Shown piece by piece: positions 1-9,208 of a stretch of DNA of 22,779 bases. Numbering within the stretch: the first letter of the stretch is position 1; each line of letters opens with the position of its first letter. The translations under genes were made by a program, and so were the position numbers. This DNA comes from Pavlovales sp. CCMP2436 (lineage: Eukaryota > Haptophyta > Pavlovophyceae > Pavlovales), in NCBI GenBank assembly GCA_026770615.1, contig MU631366.1, positions 352,100 to 374,878 on the forward strand. The letters are read 5' to 3'. The notes under the pieces are model-generated. The model was not told where the DNA came from, ran no database searches, and saw only the letters and a program-made list of their open reading frames with translations.

Positions 1-2
1 CA

Positions 3-599
3 GCAGCAATTACCCTGTTTACCGAATCTTACCTTACGCATCTCACCAACACTAAGGTCCCACCATTTCAGAAGCGCGAAATCTTACGAACATTAGTCCC
101 GGAATTACTACTAACCCTCGGCGGACCCACAAAGTACCGCTTCATCACTCGACACACAAAGCTCATTCACGCAGTCAGACACTGCCCACCGTCATCCGAG
201 AGACCGACCCTATACAGCCGCCACGTAGGGGTAGACGGCTCATTCATCGAAGCAGGACGGGGAGGGAAAACCATGGCAGCAGAAGCAGCATGCTATTACA
301 CCCACGCCAAGGGCGCAACAGGACCTATATCCCCAGTGGCACACATCATTACATGCACCTTTGGGGGCGCACAAACAGTCGTAAACACTAACCCTCCAAT
401 CCCTAGAGCATGTACCAACTTTAGAGATCGGATGGGACCACGACACAGGCGTCAAACGCATAACCAGCCACGCGTCAGACCGGAATCCAACACCACACGG
501 CATCCCCAACGCCACGAGCTACGATGCCCCCACTTTTGCAGGTTATTTGCCCTAGCCTTATCAAACGAGACAAAGGCCAAGGAAAAACCCGCACAATAA
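3..599 (+). pseudogene. RNase H-like segment of LINE fragment 1
   Basis: The frame starting at base 3 is open to a stop at 597-599 and enters from outside the window. It contains VGVDGSFIEAG, which resembles the first strand and catalytic Asp of RNase HI domains, and further on FGGAQTVVN, which resembles the segment before helix A (G-x-Q-T-x-N-R-A-E). The expected RAEL helix is missing. After about 390 a different frame reads LEIGWDHDTGVKRITSH, so a small indel probably lies near 385-395. The match rests on motif memory and length only. In a LINE this domain would degrade the RNA strand during target-primed reverse transcription. Confidence 0.45.
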
Positions 600-714
600 A
601 ACACACTCCGGCACACACCATAGATGATGACGAAATTGCAGCGATTTCGAAGACGACAGGGGCCGTGCACACCGACCCCTTATCAGGCATCAGAATCGTA
701 GCCCCCTCACGCGC

Positions 715-1603
715 GTGACAAGACTTTTCTCAAAGTATCCTCAGCGGCCTCCCCATCGGCAGTCCGATGAAGCAATAAAATCCACACAAAATGCACTCAG
801 AGATTGGGGAGCGAAAAGAGTAGCAGTGGCAGGAGCACCGGCGTCAGCTCATCTCACACAAAACACCCTCACTGCCCACAAGTGGTCACTAGCAGAAGCC
901 AGCACAGGTGACCGAATCACATCGGACCCTAGCACGGCACGAATTGAAATCACCGACAGGGTGGCCAGGTTTCACCTCATGGCTAGAAGCCCCCTCACAC
1001 ACACCCCGGGCGCCAGAAAGATGGCCAATATTGAACAGGCATGGCTCAAAGAGAGCACAGCAGTTACAGGGGATCGCGGACAATAAGAAACCGTCGTGTT
1101 AAGAAACTGAGACTCTTTTTTTGCATTGTTTGTATGTAATTTAAACAAATTTAAGCATTGTTTGTATGTAATTTGCTAAGAAACTCAGCCTCAGCCTCAA
1201 AAAGCGCCGTTCTTATTGCCCGCGATCCCCTGTATCCACCTCCCAGCCAAAGGCGAACGGCCTAAAGAAAGCCTTAAAAAGCATTTTCTACAGATCGTCC
1301 ACGGGTCAATCCTCTACAACGCAGAATGAATCGAAATAGAACCAACCCTGACTACCACAACCATCACTATAGACGGAAAAGATGAACCACTGAGCCACAA
1401 CTGCCCCCTGTGTAAGTTGCGGAACTCCCGAGACACGAAACACCACCTCTACCACGAGTGTAAGAAGACAGACGAACTGCGCCACGACCTCCACTGCAAA
1501 CTCAGCCAGATTCTAGCCCCACGCCTCGGACGCACGGCAGACAGAACAGCCACCAAAATGATTCAAAGGCCCGATTATTATGCCGGACGAGTGGGCGTGA
1601 GTA
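715..1603 (+). pseudogene. CCHC zinc-knuckle region of LINE fragment 1, split by a MITE
   Basis: The frame from 715 to 1064 is open. If the MITE at 1067-1232 and one TA copy are skipped, the same frame continues from 1235 through one TGA to a clear zinc knuckle starting near 1400: CPLC, ten residues, then H-x4-C, followed by a charged helix (KKTDELRHDL). This CX2CX10HX4C arrangement is typical of the C-terminal knuckle of LINE reverse transcriptases and is thought to bind nucleic acid. The frame ends at the second MITE (1604). Skipping that element continues the frame, through one TGA, into the linker at 1791. The basic stretch before the knuckle is not recognisable. Confidence 0.6.
1067..1232 (+). 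mobile_element. MITE family A, copy A1 (TA target duplication)
   Basis: The element starts CAGGGGATCGCGG and ends with the inverse (CCGCGATCCCCTG in consensus), flanked by TA at 1065-1066 and 1233-1234. The terminal inverted repeats continue inward as CAATAAGAA. The interior has two direct copies of GCATTGTTTGTATGTAATTT. At 166 bp, with a TA duplication and CAGGG-type ends, it fits a non-autonomous Tc1/mariner-like MITE. It sits inside the LINE coding frame. Four other copies are in the window. Confidence 0.85.
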
Positions 1604-1780
1604 CAGGGGATCGCGCGGGATCGCGGGCAATAAGAAACCGTCGTGTTAAGAAACTGAGCCTCGTTTTTTAGCCCTTCATTAGTAATTTTAACCAGAATTT
1701 AACCATTGTTTGTATGTAATTTGCCAAGAAACTCAGCCTCAGCCTCAAAACCCGCCGTTCTTATTGCCCGCGATCCCCTG
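1604..1780 (+). mobile_element. MITE family A, copy A2
   Basis: Same orientation and interior as copy A1. The left flank has TA at 1602-1603; the right flank reads CA, a likely mutated TA. The left terminal repeat contains a 10-bp tandem duplication (GGATCGCG repeated near 1607-1626), which explains its greater length of 177 bp. Inserted in the LINE frame just after the zinc-knuckle segment. Confidence 0.85.
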
Positions 1781-1790
1781 CATCAAATGA

Positions 1791-2513
1791 AAGATAGCAG
1801 CGAGGACGTCAGGTGATGAAGACGATAATGAGCCAGGCGACGCCCCCAAACCAGGCGAGCTCCACTTCGCCCTTCTAGGGTACAGCCTAGCGATGTACCA
1901 ACTGCGCGACAAGGCGATAAAATCCATGGCTACAGCCACGTCAGACGAAATCTCTAGCTTCGAGGTGCAAAAGTACCGAAACGCAATGTGGGCATCCCAG
2001 ACCGCCGAAAGGCAGGCCGCCATCGAGCGCAAGAAGAAACAGAATGACAACCACTCAGAAATGGAAGAAGAAAACCCAATGCTCACCAGCCAGACCCCAC
2101 CCCAAACCCCCGACCACCCCACATCGAGCCAAGATGACTCGCCCACGCCAAACCCACCCACCCCAAGCGATCGCCCGTCTGCCACACCAAGCCCACCGAC
2201 ACAGCCCGCCGCCAGACCGAATGGACAGCCACGTCACCGAGCAGCATCCCAAGTTCCCAACCCAGCGCTGGCAACCCAGCAGCCCCCACACGCAAACGCC
2301 TCGCCAGCCAAAGCCATCCAAAAAAAGCGCCGCCACACAAAAAGGCCAACTACCCCGAAAAAACCCCCGGCGCAAAACTCCTGCCTAGCCAGAACCTCCC
2401 ACGACCACCGCCATGCAAGAAAAATAGAGCAGAAAACCAGCAACCACGAAGTGACAATGAGGACGACCAAGACATCACAGCGCAACGGATGCGAGCCCCG
2501 GCCGGCAACTTAA
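1791..2513 (+). pseudogene. Charged and Pro/Thr-rich linker of LINE fragment 1
   Basis: An open frame starts after a TGA at 1788 and runs to a TAA at 2511-2513. It begins with an acidic stretch (SGDEDDNEPGD), then a helical charged segment ending in ERKKKQN, then about 120 residues dominated by Pro, Thr, Ser and Gln. No domain is recognised. The low-complexity part looks like a disordered linker between the zinc knuckle and the OTU-like segment. The frame is the one obtained when MITE A2 and one TA are removed, through a single TGA, so it was probably part of the LINE polyprotein. A methionine at 1893 exists but need not be a start. Confidence 0.5.
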
Positions 2514-2650
2514 ATAGCCTGTTGGCGTCCAGAACACGTGAATGGCGACGGAAACTGCCTGATTTATGCGGAGCTCAGGGCGACCAGCCAGCTGGAGTGC
2601 AGCCCTACAAATACGGGAGGCGGCAATCACACGGCATGGCGCCTTCAAGA
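2514..2650 (+). pseudogene. N-terminal half of an OTU-like cysteine protease domain (truncated)
   Basis: Reading from 2514 gives HVNGDGNCLIYAELRA and then NHTAWRLQEA. G-D-G-N-C-L followed by a short helix is the hallmark of the OTU deubiquitinase nucleophile loop (Asp and catalytic Cys), and the later H-x-x-x-R-L-R-like segment fits the next helix. The similarity stops near 2650, where base composition changes, so the domain is cut off by the junction with the next element. OTU-like proteases have been reported in some LINE polyproteins. The C-terminal half of a similar domain is at 12010-12535. Confidence 0.45.
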
Positions 2651-4199
2651 GGCCTCGTCGCGGAGGGATCCGTCGACGGCTTTCGCTACAAGCTCGCCGC
2701 AAGCGGCTCCTATGTCTATGTCTTCGTCCCGTCGGCCGATGGCGTGACGAAGCACACCTGCCGTGTCCCTACGGGAAGTGTTATCGAGGATCTCGTGAGG
2801 AACAGGCTGCTCTCGCTCCGTAGCGCAGGGGCTGCGCCCGCCGCCGAGCCCGTCGCTGCCGATGCGCCCGTCGCAGACTCCGACTCCGACGTTGATCAGC
2901 GGCAGTCCAAGCGCACTCGCAAAGGCCAGCGCGAGACTCCCTTCAGTCCGAGCAAAGGGTGGTCTCCCTACGAGCTAGCTCGGGTTGACGACGGGCGGCA
3001 CGTGAGCACGCGCGATTGTTCGTACGAGAAGCTGTCTACCTTCGCCGCATCGGTCCGGCCGAACATAACCGGGCTCATCGGCGAACCATCCGAGGACGTT
3101 GAGCGTGCCCTCGAGGCGCTGCAGCTCGCCGTCGCCGACCGCATTGATGGCGAAGAGTCGGTCGTTGATCGCGCGGATATTGAGCTGACAGAGAGGCGCA
3201 AGCCGTCGTTCCCGCCGCGATCCGTCGACGCAGGCGGCGTGGTGACAGACGGCGCGGAGGCAGGCGACGTGGCGGAAGGCGGCTGCGACTCTGCTCGAGG
3301 CGCGGTGCGGGGTGCGGCGCGAGGCGCGGCGCAAGTTGAGGCTGGCTCGGAGCTGCGCGCAACGCTGAGAGATATCATCTCGCTGCAGAAGTCGAGAAGG
3401 GTCGCGGAGTCCGCGTGGGGGCTCGCTGCGCGCTCGCAAGCCAAGCCGTTGGAGCTCAGCCCAGAGGAGGACGCGAAGCTAGCCAAGCGCGAGGCGGAGC
3501 TCGCCAAGAAGCGCGCCCATCAGATGCGCACGGATTTCTTCTCGCTCGGCAACTGGAGCCTCACCGCCGACGTGCTCAAGCGCTTCCTCGATACGCCCGA
3601 GGTCAAGCAGCTCATGCCGGGCGGGGCAGCGCAGAGCCGCGCCGAGAAGAACGACGAGAAGACGGCCGCCGCCCTGCTCAGCGCAGCCAAGAGCTTCTTC
3701 GGCGACATCATGTCGACCAAGGGCCGCCGCTCGCAGGACGACATGAGCGCATTCTGGTCGGCGATCGCCGCGCTGATGCCCGCCGGCCTTATCGACGGTC
3801 GCGGCGGCGCGTCGGCTGCGCGTATCCTCGGCGTCCACCACCGAGTCATCAAGAAGGGCGTCGAGGTGCGAGCTGGGCTTGAAGAGCATGGCAAGGGCTG
3901 GGTCCTGCTGCACTACAGCGCCCACCAAGACTGCGTCGACCTGCGGCTCATCGGCGAATGGTGGCATTCGGATGAGGGCTCCACCTAGGACAACCAGAAC
4001 AAGGAGCCTGTCCGAGTGTACCTCCCCGGCGACCACTGCGGCCGCCTCGGCGCGGCACGGCGCGCGGCGGCTCGCGTGTCGGCCCTAGTATCCGCGCCAG
4101 TGGCCAAAGGCGGCGCCGGAGCGGGTGGCGCAGGCGGCCAGGCGGCAGGCGGCACGGCGGCAGGCGGCACGGCCCACACGTCGGCCGGGACGGAAACAG

Positions 4200-4534
4200 G
4201 TATAATATCCTCAATATTTACGTATTATTACTATTATTATTTAGAGAAAGACAAAAATAAACACTGTTATTATTATTATTATTATTCTTGTTGTTGATGT
4301 TATTGTTGTTGTTGTTGATGTTATGATCATGATTATTATCATCATCATCATCATTATAATTATTATTATTGTTCTTCTTATTATTATTAGCATTATTGTT
4401 GTTGTTGTTGTAATTATCATTATCATTATCATCATCATCATCATCATCACCATTATTTTTACTCTTCTTATTCTTATTATTGTTGTTGTTCTTGTTCTTG
4501 TTGTTCTTATTATTGTTGGTGTTGTTATCGGCAG
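4200..4534 (+). repeat. Intron of the large gene filled with trinucleotide microsatellite
   Basis: The donor is ACAG|GTATAA and the acceptor ATCGGCAG|GCTG. Removing 4200-4534 joins a split Gly codon and keeps the frame open, which supports real splicing. Almost the whole 335-nt intron is runs of ATT, GTT and ATC triplets with TTCTT interruptions. The sharp switch from GC-rich exon to AT-rich microsatellite at both splice sites marks the borders well. Confidence 0.7.
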
Positions 4535-5771
4535 GCTGCGCGGAGGCAGGCGGCGTGGGGCAGGTGGCGACTCTGCGCGTGGCGAGCGACGGCGCGGCGC
4601 GGCCTGGCGCTGCGCAGCCCGGCGAGGAGGAGACACGCTCCTACCGCATCCACTGGCGGCGCGCGCAGAACGGCAGCAACAAGGACGCGCTCCGCGCCTT
4701 TCAGGACTCTGCTCAGGTGAGGATGCTCGCCGAGGCGACCAAGACGGCCAATCGGCCACTCGGCGTCGCGGTCGGCGTCAAGCTGCTGGTGAAGGGGCGC
4801 TGCGCGTGCATCAAGCCGCGCCGCTCGGTGGAGTGCGCCTGCAAGATCTGCTCGGTCGTGCACCACAACCTGCCCATCTTCAACAAATAGTGGCAAGTAT
4901 GGCGGAAGCACGATGCGCAGACGAGCGTTTGCGCCTGCGGCACCTGCTCGGAGCCCGCCGTGAAGGAGGCGTGGGTTGGCATGACCAAGTCGCTCCAGGC
5001 GCTCGACGCCACGCTTCTCCCGTGCGGCAAGGTGGTCTACCCACAGATCTCCTCCGCCGAGGGCCCGCCGTTTGCCATGCACCACCGCGCGTGCACGCGC
5101 GGTGATTGCGGGCACGCCAAGCCGCCAGCCTTCCGACCTCTGTGTCCGGGTCGCGCGGATGGCAATGACACGCCGTGTGGCTGGGCGAGAGCGTTCCCCA
5201 AGCAGTGCCCGATCGAGTACTCCGAGAACGAGCGCATGCGCTGGCACGCGTGGGAGCCGCGTCACAGGGGCACGAGCAAGGACGGTGTCCCGTTTAAATC
5301 TGATGAGCTCGTGCCGCGCGATGGCGCCCGCGCGCAGTTCATGCGCGAGTTCCGCGCAGATGTCGAGATGTACCTGCCACACATCTGGGAGGTGCGGCTT
5401 ATGCGACACGCGGTGCGGCTGTTTGAGGAGCGCAAGGACCAGGTGACCGCCACGCGCCACAGCGACAACGCCTCGCAGGTGCCTATCGTGCGCGCGAGCA
5501 CCGCCACGTGCGCGAGCAAGGAGTCGATCAACAACTGCGTGAGCGTGATCGGCTTCAAGCCGCGCATCGTCGAGGTGCCGCTTCGCCGCCAAGCACACGC
5601 CCCCGCCGAGGGCGATACGAGCACTCGTACCGCCCGTCGGCAGACCGTTCTCATCGCGTTCGGCATGTTTGACAACTCGTACAAGCCCGACGCGTGCTCC
5701 TTTAACGTGCAGGCCGCCGACCTCGATTCGATCCTCAAGACTGGCGAGTCCATCCACGGTGAGTGGTTCTA

Positions 5772-5927
5772 CAGGGGATCGCGGGCAATAAGAACTGCGG
5801 ATTTTGAGGCTGAGGCTGAGTTTCCTAGCAAATTACATACAAGCAATGCTTAATTGTTGCTTAAATTACTTAATGAGGGCACACAAAACGAGGCTCAATT
5901 TCGTTTCTTATTGCCCGCGATCCCCTG
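5772..5927 (-). mobile_element. MITE family A, copy A3, inserted in the large gene
   Basis: Flanked by TA at 5770-5771 and 5928-5929. Both ends carry the intact terminal repeat (CAGGGGATCGCGGGCAATAA and its inverse). The interior is in reverse orientation relative to A1 (GAGGCTGAGGCTGAG near the left end). The 158-nt insertion (element plus one TA) shifts the frame. Removing it joins a TAC codon and restores GEWFYMGKRLLGG. The terminal repeats match each other better than in other copies, so this insertion may be fairly recent. Confidence 0.88.
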
Positions 5928-6089
5928 TACATGGGCAAGCGGCTGCTGGGCGGCAAACTACGCGCAGAGCTGCCGGCCGCCATCACCGACTACGAGGGGC
6001 CGTAGCCGTTCTTCCCCGAGATGGAGCGTGTGATGTAGGTGACGGACGGGGCTCCTTCGCAGTTCGACAACAGGACGCACTACCACCAG

Positions 6090-6180
6090 GTAACCTCACC
6101 CCATCCCTCCTCCCACACCCACCCACCCACACACACACACCTCTCTGACATAGAAAATCCTACCTATTTTATGAATACAG
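6090..6180 (+). other. Second intron of the large gene
   Basis: The donor CCACCAG|GTAACC and acceptor GAATACAG|ACCGCC bound 91 nt rich in C/A with an (AC)n run. Splicing joins QFDNRTHYHQ to TATWRAQSRWD in frame, upstream of the HGKSVCDG motif. Without splicing the frame ends in unrelated sequence. Confirmation needs transcript data. Confidence 0.65.
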
Positions 6181-7203
6181 ACCGCCACGTGGAGGGCACA
6201 GTCACGCTGGGACATCATCCGCGCTGCTATCAAGCTGGTCGCGATGCACGGCAAGAGCGTGTGCGACGGCGCGAGCAACGCGCCCAAAAACGCGCTCGTG
6301 GATGCGGGCGCACAGGGCCTGCTCGTCGAGCCAGGTGCGCGCGGCGCCCTGCTCTACCTTGCGGAGACCAAGCAGACGCCGTCCAAGACCAAGATCGACG
6401 GCGGCGGCTTGTGGCAAGCGGACGGTCTCCTCTACGGCTACTACCACACGTCGCTCTTCAGCGGGACGGCCGTCCCCGACGTGGTGCCGTTCGCTGGTTC
6501 GAGCAAGGTGCGCATGAGCTGTGGCCTGTGCATGGACGACGAGCAGGCGATGCGCAATGGGCCGCTCACGCATCTCGACGTCTTCTGCCCGTGCGCCCCG
6601 TGCTGCCGACTCAAATTCGCCTGCTGCGAGATGACGGACGTAATTGGAAAGGTCAAGGTCTCGAACGTGGTGCGCGCGACCTCGACCGGACTGCCGTCGC
6701 AGACGGAGAACTTGGAGGAGTTCGCCGCCTGGCTCGACAGGGACAAGCTCGTCGCGTTCAGGGTGGAGTCGGACGGGCACACCATCGAGGGCAGCGTCTG
6801 GCTCGCTCTGGTCGACGGCAAAGCTTTCGCCCTGGAGCAGGACGAGCTTCACGCCGGAAAGCACTTTGAGAAGGGCTGGAGCGTTGTGCGCGGTCACTGG
6901 TTCTCCCTTGCGCGCGCCGAGCGTGCGGGCGGCACGCGGTTCTACAAGGCGCTCGAGGAGCAGACGCTGTTCAACGTGCAGTCGATGATGAAGATCAAGA
7001 ACCTCAAATTCCTCCAAGGCGTGCCGAAGCGTTCGCGCCTGAGCACGGCCGCCTAGTACAAGAACAATGAGTTCTCGCTCCATCGCGAGACGTACCAGTT
7101 CCTGGTAGACAGCCTCTATCACACAGATGGGCGGCCCGCGACAAGCGCTGCTGCCCTACTGACCGTACTGAGCTTGCAGCTCTTTTATTTAAAATCATAT
7201 TAA

Positions 7204-7657
7204 ATATAAGAGTATTTACTTAAAGGCAACTGTTTGTAATTAGATACTATAAATTTCTAATTGTGGGCGCTTTTTCCCTCCCCTGTGCGGAAGCGCGCCA
7301 CTAATTCGATTTCGACCAAGCGGTGGGGACGGTATTCGTGTGCTCGGGGTGGATCTCTGAATCTGAGTGTTTCTCAACACTTAAATCCATTGAGATCCTC
7401 CCGGGGACGGACTTTTAACTAAAAGATTACACACAATCCGTCTCGCCTCAGAAATGGCAACAATAGGAGCCATGGCAATAATATGGGTTGAGCGTTAGTC
7501 AAAGTGATATATAAGTTAATGACTATTGATAATTATCGGCGATTTGTTGAATGAGTTCGAATACATTAATATCATTGCACATATCATCAACGTCGTATTC
7601 ATTATCCGCAAGATTCGCAATTTCGGCTTTTGATGAGTCACCTCGATCCCCTGGCTC
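7204..7657. other. Intergenic region between two convergent genes
   Basis: AT-rich sequence between the 3' end of the large gene and the 3' end of the methyltransferase. No gene is seen. It holds the family C repeat copy at 7325-7420 listed separately. The minus-strand methyltransferase frame that runs on to 7516 is an out-of-frame tail, not real coding. Confidence 0.6.
7325..7420 (+). repeat. Family C structured repeat, copy C1
   Basis: Contains the shared block GGGGACGGTATTCGTGTG, then a nested foldback: GGATCTC at 7351-7357 pairs with GAGATCC at 7392-7398, and inside it AGTGTT (7366-7371) pairs with AACACT (7376-7381). It ends with CCCGGGGACGGAC. The same blocks in the same order occur at 14361 (plus) and up to 14723 (minus). 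Function is unknown: it could be a TE end, a SINE-like unit or a structured RNA. Confidence 0.6.
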
Positions 7658-8685
7658 CTATGACAAAAACGAGATGCCAGGATAACCCGGATACCCCGCG
7701 GTCGACCTCGCAAACCTTTCGCGGTTGAGGAAGCATTTTTGGTTCCATGGACCGGCTCGGCGCTTCGCGATTGCGGATCGAATATTTCCCTCGAGCGGTG
7801 TGCCAAGCGTCGAGCGGTGCGCGAACAGAACGTCGTTGTAGACTGAAAGGCACCATACGAAGAGATAGCCGTTTGCGGCGAGCAGCTTGCGCAAGGACGC
7901 GTCGGACGCTCGACAGTGAGTGTTGAGAATTTGTGCTTTTGGAAGGGGAAGTTGCGAAGTGCGAGCATTTCGGCGCCCTCGATATCGAGAGAAAGATAGT
8001 CGATAGTGGGGGGCGCGCGGAGCTGGTGCAGCACTAGCTCGAGAGTGACGGTGCGGTAAGCCACCCTGCGGACCGAAGCCGAGGCTCCTGCGTCAACGGC
8101 TGGTGCTGCTGCACTCCCTTTGTACATGTTGTTCACACCAGCCGCCGAGATGATGCCAGACAGGCCCGGAGCGGCCGTGTTGAGCGCGAAGCTGACGTTC
8201 TGGTCGAGCAGGTCGCCAACAACGCCCGCGACGAGAGCGCACCGCCGCTGCGTCAGCCGCCACATGAAGTCCGCGTTCGCCTCAATGCAGATACCGTCCC
8301 AGCCAAACGTGCGCTCGAGCACGAATGTATTGCTTATGTACGTCGCGTCGTTTGAAGCCAAGTCTACGAAGTAGCCACCCGTCTTATTCCCGTGAATGCT
8401 CGCGATCAGCAGATCCTGACCGTCCTGCGAGGTCGAGGCCCTCGGTGACTCAAGGCTTTCGCTCCCGACGAAGTAATGTACCATCTTGAAGCCAGATGCA
8501 CGGTGCGTTGTGTCCAATTGCAGCGCGCGATCGCCCGGTTGGACCATTTGCGGTCGACCGTTCGGCGCTCGACCGTACGCGGAGCGCGGGCCAATGACGC
8601 AGGCGAGTGCCGCGAGCAGCACGCGGCCGCGGCCACGAGCGAGCTGGGCACGCGCGCCTGCGAAGAGGATGGGGTTGTCTACCAT
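7658..8685 (-). CDS. FkbM-family methyltransferase (one frameshift)
   Basis: FkbM-type enzymes are SAM-dependent O-methyltransferases acting on small molecules or glycans. The first ATG is at 8685. TTG upstream at 8754 is open but not needed. The N-terminus has a short hydrophobic segment (VLLAALACVIG, about residues 24-34), suggesting a signal anchor or secretory targeting. SQDGQDLLI, GGYFVDLASNDATYISNT and GWDGICIEAN form the family's SAM-binding region, and IDYLSLDIEGAEMLAL is its characteristic later motif. After VERP (near 7900) the frame shifts by one. The other frame continues SLRKLLAANGYLFVWCLSVYNDVLF, as expected for the family's C-terminus, and ends at TAG 7658-7660. Joined length is about 342 residues. 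The shift may be a sequencing error or a real lesion. No intron is seen. Confidence 0.75.
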
Positions 8686-9166
8686 CCTGGGCCGGCGTCC
8701 CACTGCCGGAAGCAGGCGGGGGTACCTTGGGCGAGAGACGTTGGCGCGTGGCAACGATCCAAGTCTGCCGTGCGATTCGCGCCAATGGAACGGGGTTGGC
8801 CGGCGCGGGATTGAGCTGAGCCCAACCTTGGCTGAGAGCTGAGAGCGCCGCCCGCCCCGCCCGGCCGCTTAAGTCTCAAAATTTCAAGTTTAAAATGTAA
8901 CACAAACTAACACGCCGCCCCGACCCGGGGAGGACCCGGTTGAGGGCGCCGCCCGAACACACAGACGCTGGTGCGGAGCGGTCAGATCTATCAACAGTAA
9001 GAGGGCTTGAATTTATCAAATCGAATCGACCCACAAAAGCGTCTCGGGCGGGTTAATTGAAATTTCGACACTTTTTCAAGTCCTGAAACGAAACGGGTCA
9101 GGAATCGTGTAAGCGGGGTTTGAGGTAACACCGGATTCACGATGGCTGCCTGCTCGCGTATTCGCG
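8686..9166. promoter_or_regulatory. Divergent intergenic region upstream of the methyltransferase
   Basis: The region separates the minus-strand methyltransferase from the plus-strand ORF at 9167. It is GC-rich with C/G runs near 8850-8950 and an AT-richer stretch at 8870-8910 and 9000-9070. No TATA box, RNA gene or repeat is convincing. A promoter is inferred only from position. Confidence 0.3.
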
Positions 9167-9171
9167 ATGGC

Positions 9172-9208
9172 CCTACCCCGTGCAGCGCCGAGCGGCGCAC
9201 GGGGTAGG
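9172..9208. repeat. 12-bp inverted repeat (hairpin 1)
   Basis: CCTACCCCGTGC at 9172-9183 is perfectly complementary to GCACGGGGTAGG at 9197-9208, with a 13-nt GC-rich loop. It overlaps the start codon region of the ORF at 9167. Confidence 0.8.

Larger units (their letters stand above)
1..2650 (+). mobile_element. 3' portion of a decayed non-LTR (LINE-type) retrotransposon, fragment 1
   Basis: Reading frames on the plus strand give, in order, an RNase H-like segment, a basic region, a CCHC zinc knuckle, a charged then Pro/Thr-rich linker and the start of an OTU-like domain. RNase H followed by a CCHC motif is the usual C-terminal order of many LINE polyproteins. The reverse transcriptase would lie to the left of the window. 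Base usage is A/C-rich, unlike the GC-rich sequence that starts near 2650, and that change sets the right boundary. The frame is broken by stops, shifts and two MITE insertions (1067-1232 and 1604-1780), so this is a dead copy. A second remnant, probably of the same or a related family, lies at 9757-12535. Assignment to a LINE is fairly sure; the clade is not determined. Confidence 0.7.
2650..7203 (+). pseudogene. Large transposon-type gene with two introns, five in-frame TAG codons and a MITE insertion
   Basis: One frame can be followed through exons 2650-4199, 4535-6089 (with MITE 5772-5927) and 6181-7203. Joined it is about 1,320 codons, ending at TAA 7201-7203. Both introns keep phase: 4200-4534 splits a Gly codon, and 6090-6180 lies between GTAACC and ATACAG. 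Interruptions are TAG at 3986, 4888, 6003, 6036 and 7054, plus the MITE. Visible features are a low-complexity Gly/Ala-rich region, several Cys clusters (CACIKP, CACKIC, CACGTC; later CGLC and CPCAPCC) suggesting zinc sites, VTDGAPSQFDNR, and HGKSVCDGASNAPK. The last two match, from memory, a widespread family of uncharacterised eukaryotic proteins with SDG-x-x-SQFKNR and HGK-x-x-CDG motifs, often repeated in genomes and possibly DDE-like transposases. The start is not defined: composition changes to GC-rich near 2650. A dead mobile-element gene is most likely; TAG recoding is discussed in the findings. Confidence 0.6.

Noticed and set aside
2968..3507. Long minus-strand frames opposite the large gene
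   Set aside because: GC-rich codons on the plus strand create open antisense frames; their Ser/Arg/Ala-biased products show no domain.
4323..4759. Long open frames of Ile/Met/Thr on both strands
   Set aside because: They translate the trinucleotide microsatellite of an intron and have no amino acid complexity.
4525..5757. 410-codon minus-strand open frame
   Set aside because: It is antisense to the Cys-rich exon with DNQNKEP and CACKIC motifs and has an Arg/Ala/Leu composition typical of a shadow frame.
2650..7203. Genome-wide reassignment of TAG to a sense codon
   Set aside because: Thioredoxin, oxygenase and methyltransferase frames end naturally at TAG, and reading through gives no coding-like extension, so a genome-wide change is unlikely. 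An element-specific explanation is kept as a finding.
7516..7657. C-terminal extension of the methyltransferase frame to TAA 7516
   Set aside because: Family-like sequence continues in another frame and ends at 7658. The extension is AT-rich and without similarity.
7640..7665. TCGATCCCCTGG resembles a family A terminal repeat
   Set aside because: Only about ten bases match, with no TA at the right place, no inverted partner within 250 bp and none of the family's interior.
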